Positions 1 to 11,033 of a stretch of DNA of 64,000 nucleotides are shown here, in pieces. The notes below the pieces were generated by a model, which was given only the letters and a program-made list of their open reading frames with translations, had not been told where the DNA came from and searched no databases. The stretch comes from Blastobasis lacticolella (lineage: Eukaryota; Arthropoda; Insecta; Lepidoptera; Blastobasidae): NCBI GenBank assembly GCA_905147135.1, contig LR990067.1, positions 5,022,001 to 5,086,000 of the forward strand, given 5' to 3'. How positions within the stretch are numbered: the stretch's first letter is position 1; each line of letters opens with the position of its first letter. The translations under genes and the position numbers were made by a program.

Positions 1-26
1 CAACAATTATCTGATTTCAATTATTG
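1..26. repeat. MITE-2 terminal fragment at window edge
   Basis: The first bases match the inner part of the terminal repeat of the MITE family seen whole at 53532-53746 and 34070-34330 (shared motif caattatctgatttcaat). The rest lies outside the window or was lost. It abuts a LINE-A 3' end. Confidence 0.5.
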
Positions 27-27
27 T

Positions 28-372
28 CTTTATAATACGCACGGCTAAGAAATGGAACGCGTTGCCTGCGGATATGTTTCCTGATCATTATAATCTGGCT
101 GATTTCTAGGCTATAGTGAATAAATAGGCTGTTTTAGACAGGCATGCTTCATCGTCGGCCGCATCGTCACATACCACCAGAGGGCTTACCATGAACTCTT
201 ATAGCAGGACCTAAACAGAATTGCTTTCGGTTTGAACGAGACAAGCTTATGTGACACGTATAGCGCTGTCTCGTTCTAAGCAGGGCAGTTCTGTTTAGGT
301 CCTGCTATAAGAGTTCATGGTAAGGCCCCAGGTGAGATGGCGGTCAAACGCTTGGCTAGTCTGACACTCACC
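28..372 (+). mobile_element. LINE-A 3' end, split by a MITE
   Basis: Translation gives the conserved end of the LINE-A second ORF (WNALPADMFPDHYNL), then the 3' UTR with the motif gacaggcatgcttcatc and the terminal motif ggtgagatggcggtcaaa. The same end is seen at 15190-15590, 37697-38697, 49150-49290 and 60920-61010. A fold-back element at 181-327 interrupts it, and both halves resume in register. No coding potential remains. Confidence 0.8.
181..327. mobile_element. Fold-back MITE inserted in LINE-A
   Basis: The arms are almost perfectly inverted: left starts agggcttaccatgaactc, right ends gagttcatggtaaggcc, and pairing runs inward for more than 60 bases through gcaggacctaaacagaa and gaacgagacag. 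The flanks carry CCAG at 177-180 and 328-331. Removing the element plus one CCAG restores the LINE-A consensus. The superfamily is not assigned; a 4-bp duplication would be unusual. Confidence 0.8.
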
Positions 373-375
373 ACA

Positions 376-852
376 CGGTCAGTAACATAGAAATATTATT
401 GTGTAAACAAATAGACATATGAATAGCGACTTTAGTTTATATAAATTTAAGAATGCTCTGCCGGCGATTACGTCCGCGAAAACCTCGACGGAGAGTAGAG
501 ATAGCCATCCTATCACAGTTCATGGTCCCACCGTGTGAGTATTTCTATACAAAACATTGCCCAGAGTGATCAACTGATAAGCACAACTAGCTATTATGCA
601 AGTTTTAACTTCATTATATTAGAAGGCTACCGACTGAAACTAAATTTCAACGTTTGGTACTAACACTACTGTAGAGTGACATTTATTATCGTAGCTATGG
701 AGAAATAGGGTGACCCCTGTTCTGGCTCGTACCTGGTGGAAAGGTTAGCCATGGCCATTCAACGTGGCAATGCCGCGAGTGTGATGGGCACCTTTGCTCT
801 AGATACTGTCAGAGGCGGGCTATTTATGGACTGATCTTTGTAAAATTCTTTA
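376..852. other. No recognised feature
   Basis: AT-rich sequence with no long reading frame, tRNA fold or repeat that recurs elsewhere in the window, as far as I can see. Confidence 0.5.
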
Positions 853-1118
853 GGCCGTGTGGTGTCCGGCAGAGTAGAATAGCACCAATCCCTTACACTC
901 GTGGGTGTCGTATAATGCGACTAATGTTTTCGAGGTAAAAGATCTAAGAGTCTCCGTAGGCTGGAAAATGGGCAGCAGCGTTTTTCATTGCTTTAATTTT
1001 AACACTGCAATCTTCAACTCGCCTGCCAAGCGTGGAGATTATTGCAATTACCTCCCCTATCGTGGGAGAGGCCCTAAGTTCTGCAGTGGACCGAGGCCAT
1101 AAGGGCTGTGGTGATGGT
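853..1118 (+). mobile_element. R1 element
   Basis: This copy starts at the fixed 5' motif ggccgtgtggtgtccggc and ends near gggctgtggtgatgg. Other copies lie at 6500-6758, 16309-16640, 18177-18417, 27875-28087, 59890-60130, 61795-62042 and 63003-63250, with a fragment at 59105-59140. The last codons in one frame read LQWTVMGCDDD, resembling RTE-type C-terminal ends. Possible target duplication ttctttr on both sides. Confidence 0.75.
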
Positions 1119-1192
1119 TCTTTGTAAGACAACAGTATACATTTTTAGTATAATATTTAGTGGTTTATTTTTCATTTATATATTGTACTTTG

Positions 1193-1544
1193 AGCCACGG
1201 TGGCCGAGTGGTTAGAGTATCCGACTCGTAAGCGAGAGGCACCGGGTTCCATTCCGTTGCGGCCATGTACCAATGATTTTTTTTCTGATTTATGTACATT
1301 AGTTGAACACTAACCGATGCTCTTACGGTGAGGGAAAATATCGTGATGAAACCTGCACATCCAGGCGACTGAATGTGTAACCATGATCCAATCTAGTCAG
1401 GAGCCTCTGATAGCAGGGTCATGGAGGTCAGATGGTAGTCGCTCCACTGTAATTACCTGATCTGCCAAATACTGGATCATGGTCAAGGCGGACCCCGGGC
1501 CGGACGGTGCGCGAGAGCCTACCGGGACATTCACGCCAAGATGA
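1193..1544 (+). mobile_element. SINE-T, full length with tRNA-like head
   Basis: The head (1193-1266) folds like a tRNA, with the D-arm motif ggccgagtggttagag, an anticodon loop ctCGTaa (Thr-type) and a T-arm near ccgggttcc. The body then carries cttacggtgagggaaaa, ccatgatccaatct and taattacctgatctgcca, and the 3' end is acgccaagatga. This arrangement (pol III head plus unrelated body) defines a tRNA-derived SINE, not a functional tRNA gene. Confidence 0.85.
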
Positions 1545-3044
1545 TTTCTTATTTGTACTTTGAAGTTTTATCAACTTATAATAAAGAATCCTTATGTAAT
1601 AATATGAAACGCACATAAATCACTTGATTCTTGTCAACGGTTTACGGTCTTCAGACACAGACAATAGTAGATTGTATCACAAGGAATTAAAATTATATAA
1701 ATACTTAATAAATAAAGACCCGCCCCGGCTTCTCATGGGTATTCTCGGCTTTTCTTTACTATAATATACATGTATTATATGTATGTAGCGACATCTATCG
1801 CTCCAACAGGGAAACTCAACAATACTCACTTTACGAGTACACGAACACAAGGTTGGCAAGCATTCGCACATAGATGGCGCTAACCGTCCTACATCGCGCT
1901 ATAGAAATGTGCCAACTCTGCGGCATATATACAACTTCCGACGATCAGCTGTCGGACCCTTGGTCCCCTGGTCACAACACCCGGCCAGGTGGGTAATTAC
2001 CCTTTTCAACCTTCTCCCCATCTTTGCTTGCCAACATTGGCGGCTACATTATCCCTGCACCGCCATATTATACACATAAACCACCCGGAAAAAATCTCTA
2101 ACTGATGGTGAAAACGCATCAAAATCCTTTGCGTCGCGGTGGAGTTTTATTTTATTTAAACGACTTTATTTTATACTATGTAAGGATGTAAGGAAGACAA
2201 AACAAAAGCTATAAAATAAAATTATAGGTCCTGATAGCTATGAAATTTGCGTTTTGTATAGCGAAAAAGACAAAAACTGGAACTGTCATAAACATTTTTT
2301 TTTCTTGGTAATGGCAAATCCAATTACGATGAAACTTTGTCGGTATAATCAGACAACATTAAGGTAACTGGTGCACACCATTTCATTTTGAGTCCTGCCC
2401 TCTACATAAAATTATGTCTCGTTAAAAGAGGCAAAACAAAAGACAAATAAAAATAAGTATTTTCGAACCCTTATAAAAACTTGAGACAAATGAAAAGGGG
2501 TATTCCCTTTTCATTGGTCGTCAATTCAAACCCTTAAAAAGCAGGAGACATTTTTTTTATTCAATTTAGGGTCTTACTAGCATCTAAACATACTCATTTT
2601 TAGAAACCAAATATTATTTTTAATATGTTGTCTACAATTAAAACTATTTGAGCAAATGTGTAATTGCTAAAAACGCCAATTTCATAGATACCAAAAATGT
2701 AGCTCTACAGTAGAGTTTCAAAGTTATGTTGTAGACAAACTCACGGGGAAATAGAATAAATCATTATCAATTAACAAAGCTATAATTAAGATATTAGACT
2801 TATCATATTTATTGTGATTATTATAGATAACCTGTCCGAACGCTCCCTTTTGCATCATACAAAAATGATCGATTAAATTCCTAACAGTCTTTAATTTCCA
2901 ATCATCAATTGATTATGCATTAGTAAAACTAGTTCTTGAATAAACTAGTTTTATTCGCATTTTCTTACATTATTTTAAGTACCTACTTTATTAAAACTAC
3001 ACCCAAAAACATTTTGCTAGGTACCTACAGCTACGTTCTATCAT
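1545..3044. other. AT-rich intergenic stretch
   Basis: No exon-like reading frame with matching splice signals. A short stretch near 1717-1870 (motifs cgccccggcttctcatggg and agatggcgct) resembles the ends of dispersed lepidopteran elements; otherwise nothing recognised. Confidence 0.5.
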
Positions 3045-3049
3045 CGCAT

Positions 3050-3340
3050 CGCTCGCCACCGACAGAGAGTTCATCCTCACACCTTGGAGCCAAATTGGTC
3101 GCGAACTGTGCGGTTGCAAAGGAACTTTCTCCCACGCACACTAAGGTTGTGGAATGAACTACCTGGAGAGGTTTTCCCTGGAGAGTACAACATGGAGTTC
3201 TTCAAGAAAGGGGATAAAAGGTTTTTACGGGGTCGGCAACGCATGGGTGAAGCCCCTGCTGCAAACGTCCATAGGCTGCGGTGACTGCTTACCAACAGCC
3301 GTAAGCTTGTTTGCCACCTTAGAGGTATATAAAAAATACA
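3050..3340 (+). mobile_element. LINE-B 3' end (ORF2 C-terminus and tail)
   Basis: The frame from 3084 encodes the characteristic LINE end: FLPRTLRLWNELPGEVFPGE, then RFLRGRQR and VHRLR followed by a stop. The 3' UTR contains gcggtgactgcttacc and agcttgtttgccacctta and ends in an A-rich tail. It is nearly identical to the copy at 34430-34735. The upstream reverse transcriptase is absent (5'-truncated). Confidence 0.85.
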
Positions 3341-3587
3341 AAGTTACAAAGATACAAACTGTTCCCTTACATAATATTACTATAATAAAAAAGTGTTTCT
3401 TTTTACTGATTCCTGGTGGTGAAAAAGAAGTTGGACCCCTTTTCGCTGGTCGGCGCTTTTGTCTGCGGTGCGGTCTGCGGTTTTTATCTCTATCTACTGG
3501 AAACTTGGAAGAATTCGGGGGGAGGCATTTGCCCTTCGGTGGGATGATTCAGGCTAATATAATAATAATAATACTGAAATTTCAAAT

Positions 3588-3886
3588 AAGGGGGAACCAT
3601 TTATAAGCAACGCGTTACGAATAATATTATAATATATTGACACGGAGTATAAATAATAATAATATGAGAAAGTAATGTCTTTTCAAGTTTTACTAAGTTT
3701 TATATCTTTATCTACTCAATTTTAAAATAAGAGGGAACCACATTTTGATATTAAATACATGTTCCGGGTTTCCTACCGCGTACCTTTGTTAACGGAACCC
3801 GGAACATACCAATCGAATGTGTGATAATAACCGCGATAGTATAAAACATTATGTTAAGAGGGAACCATTTATAAGCAACGCGGAAT
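3588..3886. repeat. Short direct repeats and a hairpin
   Basis: The motif gggaaccatttataagcaac occurs at 3591 and 3865, with a partial copy at 3734. Between them is a hairpin with arms atgttccgggtttcc (3759-3773) and ggaacccggaacat (3794-3807). It could be a decayed palindromic element; the family is unknown. Confidence 0.5.
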
Positions 3887-4067
3887 ACAAATACCACCGT
3901 ATGTTAATTAAAACCGAGTGCATTCTCGTCTGTTACACTTTCTACCCACGCGAACAATTTGCGAAAACAAAGAATTCATTGAACCATTTAACTTTTCGTG
4001 CGACACAGCATTGCGAGTTCACGCGTCGTTTTTTGTATAACGTATAAATAAAAGACCTTTCACTTAC

Positions 4068-4143
4068 CTCCCAAGGTCTGGCCATCCAAATACGACGCCA
4101 GGGCCATCAGCGAAAAGAAAAACAAACTGACACTTCCCGCCAT
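4068..4143 (-). CDS. First coding exon of a secreted protein (signal peptide)
   Basis: On the minus strand an ATG at 4143 preceded by cacaaaa opens a 25-codon exon that ends in a strong donor (GGAG|gtaagtg, phase 1). The translation begins MAGSVSLFFFSLMALASYLD and continues GQTLG. It is a classic signal peptide: short n-region, a hydrophobic core at residues 5-17, and small or polar residues before a likely cleavage near 18-21. The mature protein is encoded by later exons at lower coordinates. I found no convincing continuation between 1 and 4067, so they may lie outside the window or be short. The gene is transcribed in the same direction as the protease that ends about 10.6 kb to its right. 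The product family cannot be named from this exon alone. A chance reading is possible, but Kozak-like context, signal peptide and donor together make it likely real. Confidence 0.7.
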
Positions 4144-4329
4144 TTTTGTGAAAATTAAAACTGGCTGGTTTAAAACGATTCTATTGACAATTGTTTATGA
4201 AAATAAAAGTCGGTTTGAATTTGGAACACGTCAACGCGCTACCGCGGCATTCTGGCGAATTGCGAGCCGCGTGCTGTGTTGCCAGATCGTTATGAATTAA
4301 TTGTGCTCTTGAAATTAATACATAGGAAG

Positions 4330-4412
4330 AGCGTGCGGAAGGTAAATCTGCACTGCGCGACAAAGGACTGGAATTCTCTGCCTGACTCACTGTTCCCCGA
4401 TAAGTCAAGTGT
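4330..4412 (+). pseudogene. Decayed LINE ORF2 C-terminal remnant
   Basis: The frame reads KDWNSLPDSLFPDK, matching the conserved W-N-x-L-P-x-x-x-F-P pattern at the end of non-LTR second ORFs. No 3' tail could be followed, so the family is unassigned. Confidence 0.4.
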
Positions 4413-4909
4413 AAATAGTGTATCTTCTATTCATGTATGCTATATCTTTGATCTCATTATCGCTTTCCATCTGGTGAGTTGAGGTCAAACGCAAGCCTAT
4501 TGATAATAATAAAAAATGGATATGGCGTCCATGTCATTGTCATTGTTAAGGACCAATATTGGGAATTGTTCTTGCCGTCTCTCAAATTTAGTTCCATTTT
4601 CAGCCACGAGTAAAGTTTTTTTGCGCGCACTATATACTGCTTTACGGATAAAATAGATCAAGAAAAGCTATAATAAATCCATCATAATTATCTGATTTAG
4701 GTACACACTTGGTACTTGGTAATTTAAGAACCTACCTGGATATTTACTTCCTTAAAGTTACATACTTAGCTCATATAAATACTTACGAATTGGCCGAAAT
4801 CCAATCGCATGGAAACCCCGTTGTAGACATTTTACATTAGCCGCAGGTTTAACTGCTTTACCGGTTTACGTTACCGCCAATGTAACTTATACTTTATTCC
4901 CTACACTTA

Positions 4910-5447
4910 GAGCCCTCGCAGACTACAGACTTTTCTATCGGTCGACAGTTTAATCGGGTTGGGTTGCTAGCGCGCACACCGAGCCACCTAAATAGTTTAG
5001 TTGGTATTAAGTGCGCAAACTAGCCAATAGTCAGCCGACTCTTCCTCCCACAGTTCACGTCAGAGTACTCTTTTAAGTTTTATTTATAAATTGCAGGTCT
5101 TTTTTCGACTTCCTCAATCAAATTTACGACTGACGTTTCTTCAATCAACGATTGAGAAGCCATTATTAAAAAAATACACACGACCATCCGGCGCTAACGT
5201 TAGGAGCGAACCGAGTCGGCCGACTAAACAATCTTCGTGTGTGCGTGAGTGGAAGGGAGCCAATACTTTTTTAGAGTCGGCCGATAGTTGGCGGATAATT
5301 TAGTTTGAAGGCAATCGGGAAGCCCATTAAACTTTTTATCGGCCGATTCCGAATCTTTATAGTGTGCGCACTTGCATACATCTTCGTACTGATTAAGACC
5401 CCGATTAAACTATTGGCCGATAGAAAGTCTGCAGTCTGCGGGGGCTC
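4910..5447. mobile_element. Non-autonomous TIR element with TTA target duplication
   Basis: The inverted ends pair gagccctcgcagactacaga (left) with the complement of tctgcagtctgcgggggctc (right), and pairing continues through a ctatcgg/ccgatag block for about 45 bases. The trinucleotide TTA flanks both ends (4907-4909 and 5448-5450). About 540 bp long, no transposase frame. A TTA duplication fits the PIF/Harbinger (Tourist-like) type. The interior has several cggccga/tcggccg blocks. Confidence 0.75.
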
Positions 5448-5899
5448 TTAAGCCTTAAAATCCTTTCACTACATTCACAATACCGGTCATTCTCGAGAGA
5501 ATAGTTATTGTAATTTGAGTTTTATTCTAATGATTTTTAAGTATGAATTCGTTTGATAATTCTATCCTGTTAGTAAAAGCATGTCCATTTATGTTGAAAG
5601 CGAGTTTTTGAGCAGTATAAAGTCACAAAAATACAATAAGGTCTAACTAGTTGGTAGAGGTCAGTTGGTACTTTGTCACAATTAGTTCCCTTTGAAATGT
5701 CATATTGATACTGAGAAATTTTTTTTAAAGTTAATGTGGCATGGTTCTAAAAATGTTTTGGCTATTTATTTGTAACAGTTGCCAAGAATTATGTTTTGCA
5801 AATTTATTAATGATCCAATATGGCTTGACTGCATTTTTCTTAATGAGATTTTTTCTATACCTATGCCTTTTTGGTATTGATTTATGCTTCATCTATCCA

Positions 5900-6099
5900 T
5901 AGTATAAAACAAAGTCGCTTCCCGCCATCTCTCCCTATGTAACTATGTACGCTTAGATCTTTTAAACTACGCAACGGATTTTAATGCGGTTTTCAACAAT
6001 AGATAGAGTGTTTCAAGAGGAAGGTTTATAAGCAAGAAAAAAGGGTAGGCAGGGGTAAAGTAGGTGTACGTGAACGATTTAGCGCCGGATCCACTTATA
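5900..6099 (+). repeat. R5 dispersed element
   Basis: Starts agtataaaacaaagtcgctt, contains aactacgcaacggattttaa and atagatagagtg, and ends near gcgccggatccact. Further copies at 13498-13835 and, in tandem, 23725-24105. No open frame. Helitron-like or SINE-like origin is possible; I cannot decide. Confidence 0.7.
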
Positions 6100-6267
6100 A
6101 AAACATGAGGGAGCTAGCAAAAGTGAAAGGTGTAGTCTAAAATGAATCTTTTGCTCTAATGATTGATAATGCCATGTTTCGCAGACGCTTAGACCTGCGT
6201 TACAGGTCCCGCGCGTTCGATTCTCTGGCTAGGAACAAAATTATGAGTTTAAATGTGTCAAGGACAG

Positions 6268-6385
6268 ATTCAAGGTAGATCGCAGGTACCAGCTGGATGC
6301 GGAAGGCACAGGACCGACCTTTGTGGAGATCTCTGACAGAGGCCTATGCCTAGAAGTGGATGTTTGGCGGCTGATAGGATGAAGG
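6268..6385 (+). mobile_element. RTE-type retrotransposon C-terminal end
   Basis: Homologous to 9998-10163 and 23055-23215: agatcgcaggtaccagct, then aaggcacaggaccgacc, then gtggagatctctg. In frame it reads like the end of an RTE endonuclease/reverse transcriptase (IAGTSWMRKAQDR...LWRSL). Only the last roughly 40 codons remain. Confidence 0.7.
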
Positions 6386-6499
6386 ACAGATTATAAACTA
6401 ACGAAATATAACAGAATGACAGTTGACGATTGACAGTTGTATTATTATTTAATGATATCGATAGTTATTGACATTAATTTAGCCTGACATTAATCATCA

Positions 6500-6758
6500 T
6501 TAATCATCACAGCCCATAACAGTCCACTGCAGAACTTAGGGCCTCTTCCACGAAAGGGGAGGCTATTGCCATAATCTCCACGCTTGGCAGGCGGGTTGGA
6601 GATCGCAATGTTGTAAATATAACAATGGAAAACGTTGCAACCCATTTTCCAGTCTACGGAGACTAGTTCTTTTGCCACGAAAACATTAGTCGCCTTGTAC
6701 GATACCCATGAGTGTAAGGGGTTGGTGCTATTCTACTCTGCTGGACACCAGACGGCCA
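6500..6758 (-). mobile_element. R1 element
   Basis: Minus-strand copy running from ggccgtctggtgtccagcag at 6758 down to the tgatga tail near 6500. Full-length relative to the other R1 copies. Confidence 0.75.
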
Positions 6759-7261
6759 GCGGTTAACGGGTAACGTGTCTTGTATTTAGTTAATATCCTA
6801 TCTATACGTGAAAGGTAGGCGGAGGCACATATCTTAACAGAATGGCACAGTTGATTATTTCGGCAGTTTATAATCTAGCGGTTTAGACTATAAAGTAACG
6901 GTTTCTAGAATCGTATGGTTACATAGCCTTGCCGTGAGGTCAAGAATACGAGAGTTTTTTATAGTTAGACTAGCCAGGCATTTGTCCGCCATCTGACCTG
7001 GTAAGTGCCGATGCGATGGAGCCTTATGATGGAGTTTTAAGAGCCTGGCAGAAGCCGGGTTTCGGGTAATAATGGTGATGATAGGCGGTATCCATCCAGG
7101 AGGACTCCTAACCAAAGTTGGCTTGACTGCGTTTGTTAAGACCAAAGAGTAGCAAAAAAAAAATTACCAGTCTAACTAAAAGCTAAAGGTAGCTAAATTT
7201 CCAACGCTTTGGTTATGACAATAAAAAAGTTATTCTAGTCCTATAGAGGAAGTGTTATAAA

Positions 7262-7436
7262 TATTACTACTTTTTGACTGCGACTTCGTCTTCAAAAAAT
7301 CCGAACCCGTTCCCGCGGGAACCACATTGAAATTCGGGATCAATTATAGCCTATGTCCTAGTCTGGGCTATAAGCTACATTACTGCCAAATTTAATTAAT
7401 ATACGGTCAATAGTTTTTCCCACAGAATACCAACGC
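7262..7436 (+). repeat. Lep-type short dispersed element
   Basis: Shares gaacccgttcccgcggga, attatagcctatgtcc and gggctataagctacattac with the copy at 53227-53424. Related ends occur at 26520-26694 and 48826-49018. I link the family tentatively to Lep1/Helitron-like elements. Confidence 0.5.
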
Positions 7437-7810
7437 TGTGAGTCGCTTCTTGCGCCTTACAGCACATGATACCATTTATCCTGCCGCCGCGGCACCGACA
7501 GTGCCATGGGAGGCTACTCATTGTTTTAAATGTTATTATTATTAATGTTTCCTTTTGCAATGATGCAACCATTATTGTGCCGTGGTGCTATGTGTAATAA
7601 ATGTCTTTCTGTATTACTTTTTGTGTGAAGGAATAATAAACATATAAACATCCTCATAAACTTTTCCATTAATATTAATGGGATTTCCAGTAGTCGGTTC
7701 AATCCAGGAAATATTTAGCGTGAAAACCGCTAGGGAGGAGTTCCTAATAAGTTATAGTAACCGCATCAAACTTGTCGTCGCGTCGTGTCATTTTGATGCC
7801 TATTCTGGAA

Positions 7811-8004
7811 GTCTTACGGCGAGGAAAAATATAGTGATAAAACCTGTACATTCAGGCGACTGCATGTAACTATGATCCAATCTGGTCGGGTCAAATGGCA
7901 GTCGCTCCACGACAATTAATTGATCTGCCAAATCCTGGATCATGGTCAAGAACCACGGGCCCTCTTGCACAGGAGCACAACCGGGACATTAACGCCAAGA
8001 TGAT
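7811..8004 (+). mobile_element. SINE-T body, 5'-truncated
   Basis: Begins at the cttacggcgaggaaaaa motif and runs to acgccaagatgatt. The tRNA-like head is missing. Confidence 0.75.
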
Positions 8005-8949
8005 TCTGAAAGTCACTTTTGTTGAATCCAGTTAGGTAAATCCCACCAAAAATATTTGATGTAAAATTGAATAGCCAAGCCATAACGGTTTCACTGATAA
8101 ACAGTTATCAGATCTCATGAAGAGCTAAGCTCCTAATTCTACAAAAAGTATAGCTTAGCCATGTAATAGATTTAAACGTAGTTCTATCTGATCATAACCT
8201 GAAAATTTTAGCTTTCTTGCATTATCTAGGCCGAAGATATGAGCGTCTGTTTCGACAAAACGCTCCGAAAAAGGTAGGTTACTTTTTGCATCGCTTGGCA
8301 GAATAGTTATTTGATTGTCATGATTTTCACTAGTTTCATGCTTAACACCAAACTTTCAAGATTCAATGGAACTTGGTAAAGTTCTCAATGCTTACGTATG
8401 GAACCTCTACCTATGCCTTTTGCAAGTCTGCATTATGGATTCGGAGAATTTTATGAATCAGTCGATCAATGAATGTATCAGTGGTATTTCATTCGATAAA
8501 TATCGTATCGAGTGACTCATGTTTTTATTACAATACAATATTACACAAGCTATCTAGGTATACTTATGTGAAAGTGGTTGGGTGTCCTATTTTTTTACAA
8601 TCTTTTATTTAACTTGCTCTATTCATATGTATGTAGAACAATTCTAAGTTGTCCGTCAAAATATGCAAACAATTTTTCGACCATTTGTTGGTATCCGTAT
8701 GATTTGAAATTTGGTAAACCTATGTAACTTGGATGACAATGCATTCATATGTTAATGTTGCCATGGAGCTGGTCTGATGATGGAGTCGGAAGGTGGTCAT
8801 AGGAACTAATGAACGCAATGTGATAAACCCATCGTGTTTGGGCTCTTTGAAATTGTCTTGATGAGTAGGTTCTATCTCGCGCAAAAAAAACTAGTTATAA
8901 TTTTTTTCATTTGAAACCTAATTTCACTTAACTGCTATCCTTCTGGCCT
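8005..8949. other. No recognised feature
   Basis: AT-rich DNA without a credible exon or recurring repeat. Confidence 0.45.
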
Positions 8950-9066
8950 CTTTAGAGGCAGGCAATTTGTAGCGCATTGGTAGCGCCTTTGGTGTTGGCC
9001 ATCCATAGGTGGCGGTGACCACGCACCATCAGGTGGCCCGCTTACCTGCCGTATTAATAAAAAAAA
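8950..9066 (+). mobile_element. LINE-C 3' tail
   Basis: Contains cattggtagcgcctttggtg, catccataggtggcggtgac and catcaggtggcccgctt, then an A-rich end. Same tail as at 39235-39390, 41045-41206, 52530-52760, 56355-56520 and 63843-63955. Confidence 0.7.
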
Positions 9067-9357
9067 TATTTTGCCAATGCCAGGTCTACGCATATGATCG
9101 TTCCCATCCCATCGTTGACACCTGTTTGGTTGACCAGTGTTGACCTTGGACAACAGACTTGGTTTAGGCTCACTAAACTTAGGCCCAGGTCTACGTACAC
9201 GGAGGTTACTCGCACAACCAGTATCAGGGTCCTCTGCGTTAATGAATGTGTGGAATATAGAATATGTTGAATAGCAGTTGTGCGGAATCCGTTATAGTGA
9301 ACAATCGCGAATAGGTAGAAAAGCAGTTGTGTAGGTAGAATTGGAACTTTTATTTTT

Positions 9358-9437
9358 GTTGTCCCCCATTTCTGAATTTTGGGGCAACGAAACTAAAATT
9401 GCCGGTTAAACCGGCAATTTCGCATTTGGGGGACAAC
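9358..9437. repeat. Small palindromic MITE-like element
   Basis: Terminal repeats gttgtcccccat and the complement of gggggacaac enclose a perfect inner palindrome, attgccggttaaaccggcaat (9399-9419). About 80 bp; could extrude as a hairpin. Confidence 0.6.
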
Positions 9438-9997
9438 GGAAATTAAACGAAAAATCAATTTAATTCATGGAAGTAGATTTTATGTAGTCCCGTTGCTTGA
9501 ATTGAATAGTAAGTAAAAAATTCACAATTCCTATTATTTCTCTATTTTTTATTAGAGTTTCCTTTAGAAACGCTACGCAGCGGTTTAGGGTGGCTTGCAC
9601 CACATTCTTAAACGTATTTAAGCTGATACTTAAACCAAACTGTTCATGCAAAAAGTACTTCATGCTTCGTGTTTAAAATTTGATGCAAGCAGGGCTTAGA
9701 GTATATTGTTTAAACTTACATTCTCTTTGTGTAACATTTCTATTTAGCTTTATTACTGTATAAAACAATTAAGAATTTAATTAGACGAAATATAAATTAC
9801 CTCTAACATCTCTGCGGAGAATCCTTCATTTTCTGCCTTCAAACAAAACAATGTAACAATGTACTTAAGAGACATATTGTTTCGCGACAAACGTACCGGA
9901 AAATGAGAGATTCGTGAGGTCTCGATGACTACTCGCAATTCCGCTGTCACTGAGACTAAACTGTGCGACCTTAATACTGGGAGAGCATTTAGGTCAT

Positions 9998-10163
9998 GCT
10001 ATGGTTGGTGGGCCTCCCACAAGGTGGACCGATGACGTAGTAAAGATCGCAGGTACCAGCTAGATGCGTAAGGCACAGGACCGGCCACCGTGGTGATCTC
10101 TGGGGGAGGCCTATGCTGCGCAGTGGGCGTCATTCGGCTGATATGATGATGATGATGATGATG
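9998..10163 (+). mobile_element. RTE-type C-terminal end with (ATG)n tail
   Basis: Encodes RWTDDVVKIAGTSWMRKAQ-like residues and ends in an ATGATG microsatellite, the usual 3' tail of RTE elements. A frame shift occurs in the last dozen codons. Confidence 0.75.
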
Positions 10164-10840
10164 GTTGGTATGGAGCGTCGGTGGCCTCGTATCCCGACGT
10201 TCCGGGTTTGAACCCCAGGGGCCTAATTCTCGCGGTGACATTTCGAAATCGTCATTTTTTCTAGGCACAAATCTCCATTAATAATTACATTGAAATGTCT
10301 ATTGCAGGCAAAAAATATTTTCTTTACTATCTTCAACAGTTATATATTGTCGAATATCAATGAGGAGTTTTCCAATAGGTATCTAAAGCATTCTTAACCA
10401 CTCACTAGATGGCGGCGCGACAATTTTGGTAATTGATAATCGCTTGAAAATGGTTCTTAGCAAAGGGGATATAAACACTGGGTACGTTGTATTGGATAAT
10501 ATTGTATTTATCAATAGTTTTAAACCATTTTAGAGGTTGTAATAATAATGGAACATAGTGCCAACTTATATAAATATGTCTTTATACAGTTCGTTCAAAG
10601 TTTAACAGGTTTGTTTATATTAATAAACATTTTATTTTTAATTTTAGTATTATTTAGCTGCATTAAATCACTGCCACCATCATACAGATTAAATAAAGAT
10701 TACCAAAATTTTAGGAGCGCCATCTATTGATGCTTTTTGAAACCAACTGACAATACCTACTGGAAAACTCCTCATTTCAGTGACGTTTTAACATAGATTT
10801 GTAGCTAGAAAATATGTCGAATTTGAGATGTCACAGCGCA

Positions 10841-11033
10841 AGATGCTCTTACGGAACATTGTGATGAAGCCTCCACATTCACGCGACAGAATGTGTAACC
10901 ATGATTCAATTAACAGGGATCTGTTACAGGGACGGAGTTGGAGGTTACGCTCCACTGTAATTACCTGATCTGCCAAATCCTGGATCATGGTCTAGACGGA
11001 CCCCGGACCCTCGCGCCATTTACGCCAAGATGA
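10841..11033 (+). mobile_element. SINE-T body, 5'-truncated
   Basis: From gatgctcttacgg through ccactgtaattacctgatc to acgccaagatgac; head missing. Confidence 0.75.

Noticed and set aside
1193..1266. tRNA-Thr gene
   Set aside because: The tRNA-like fold is the head of SINE-T: it is followed by the same SINE body as in many other copies, and the stem pairings are imperfect.
9358..9437. Rho-independent-like terminator hairpin
   Set aside because: Eukaryotic context; the palindrome has MITE-like terminal repeats instead.
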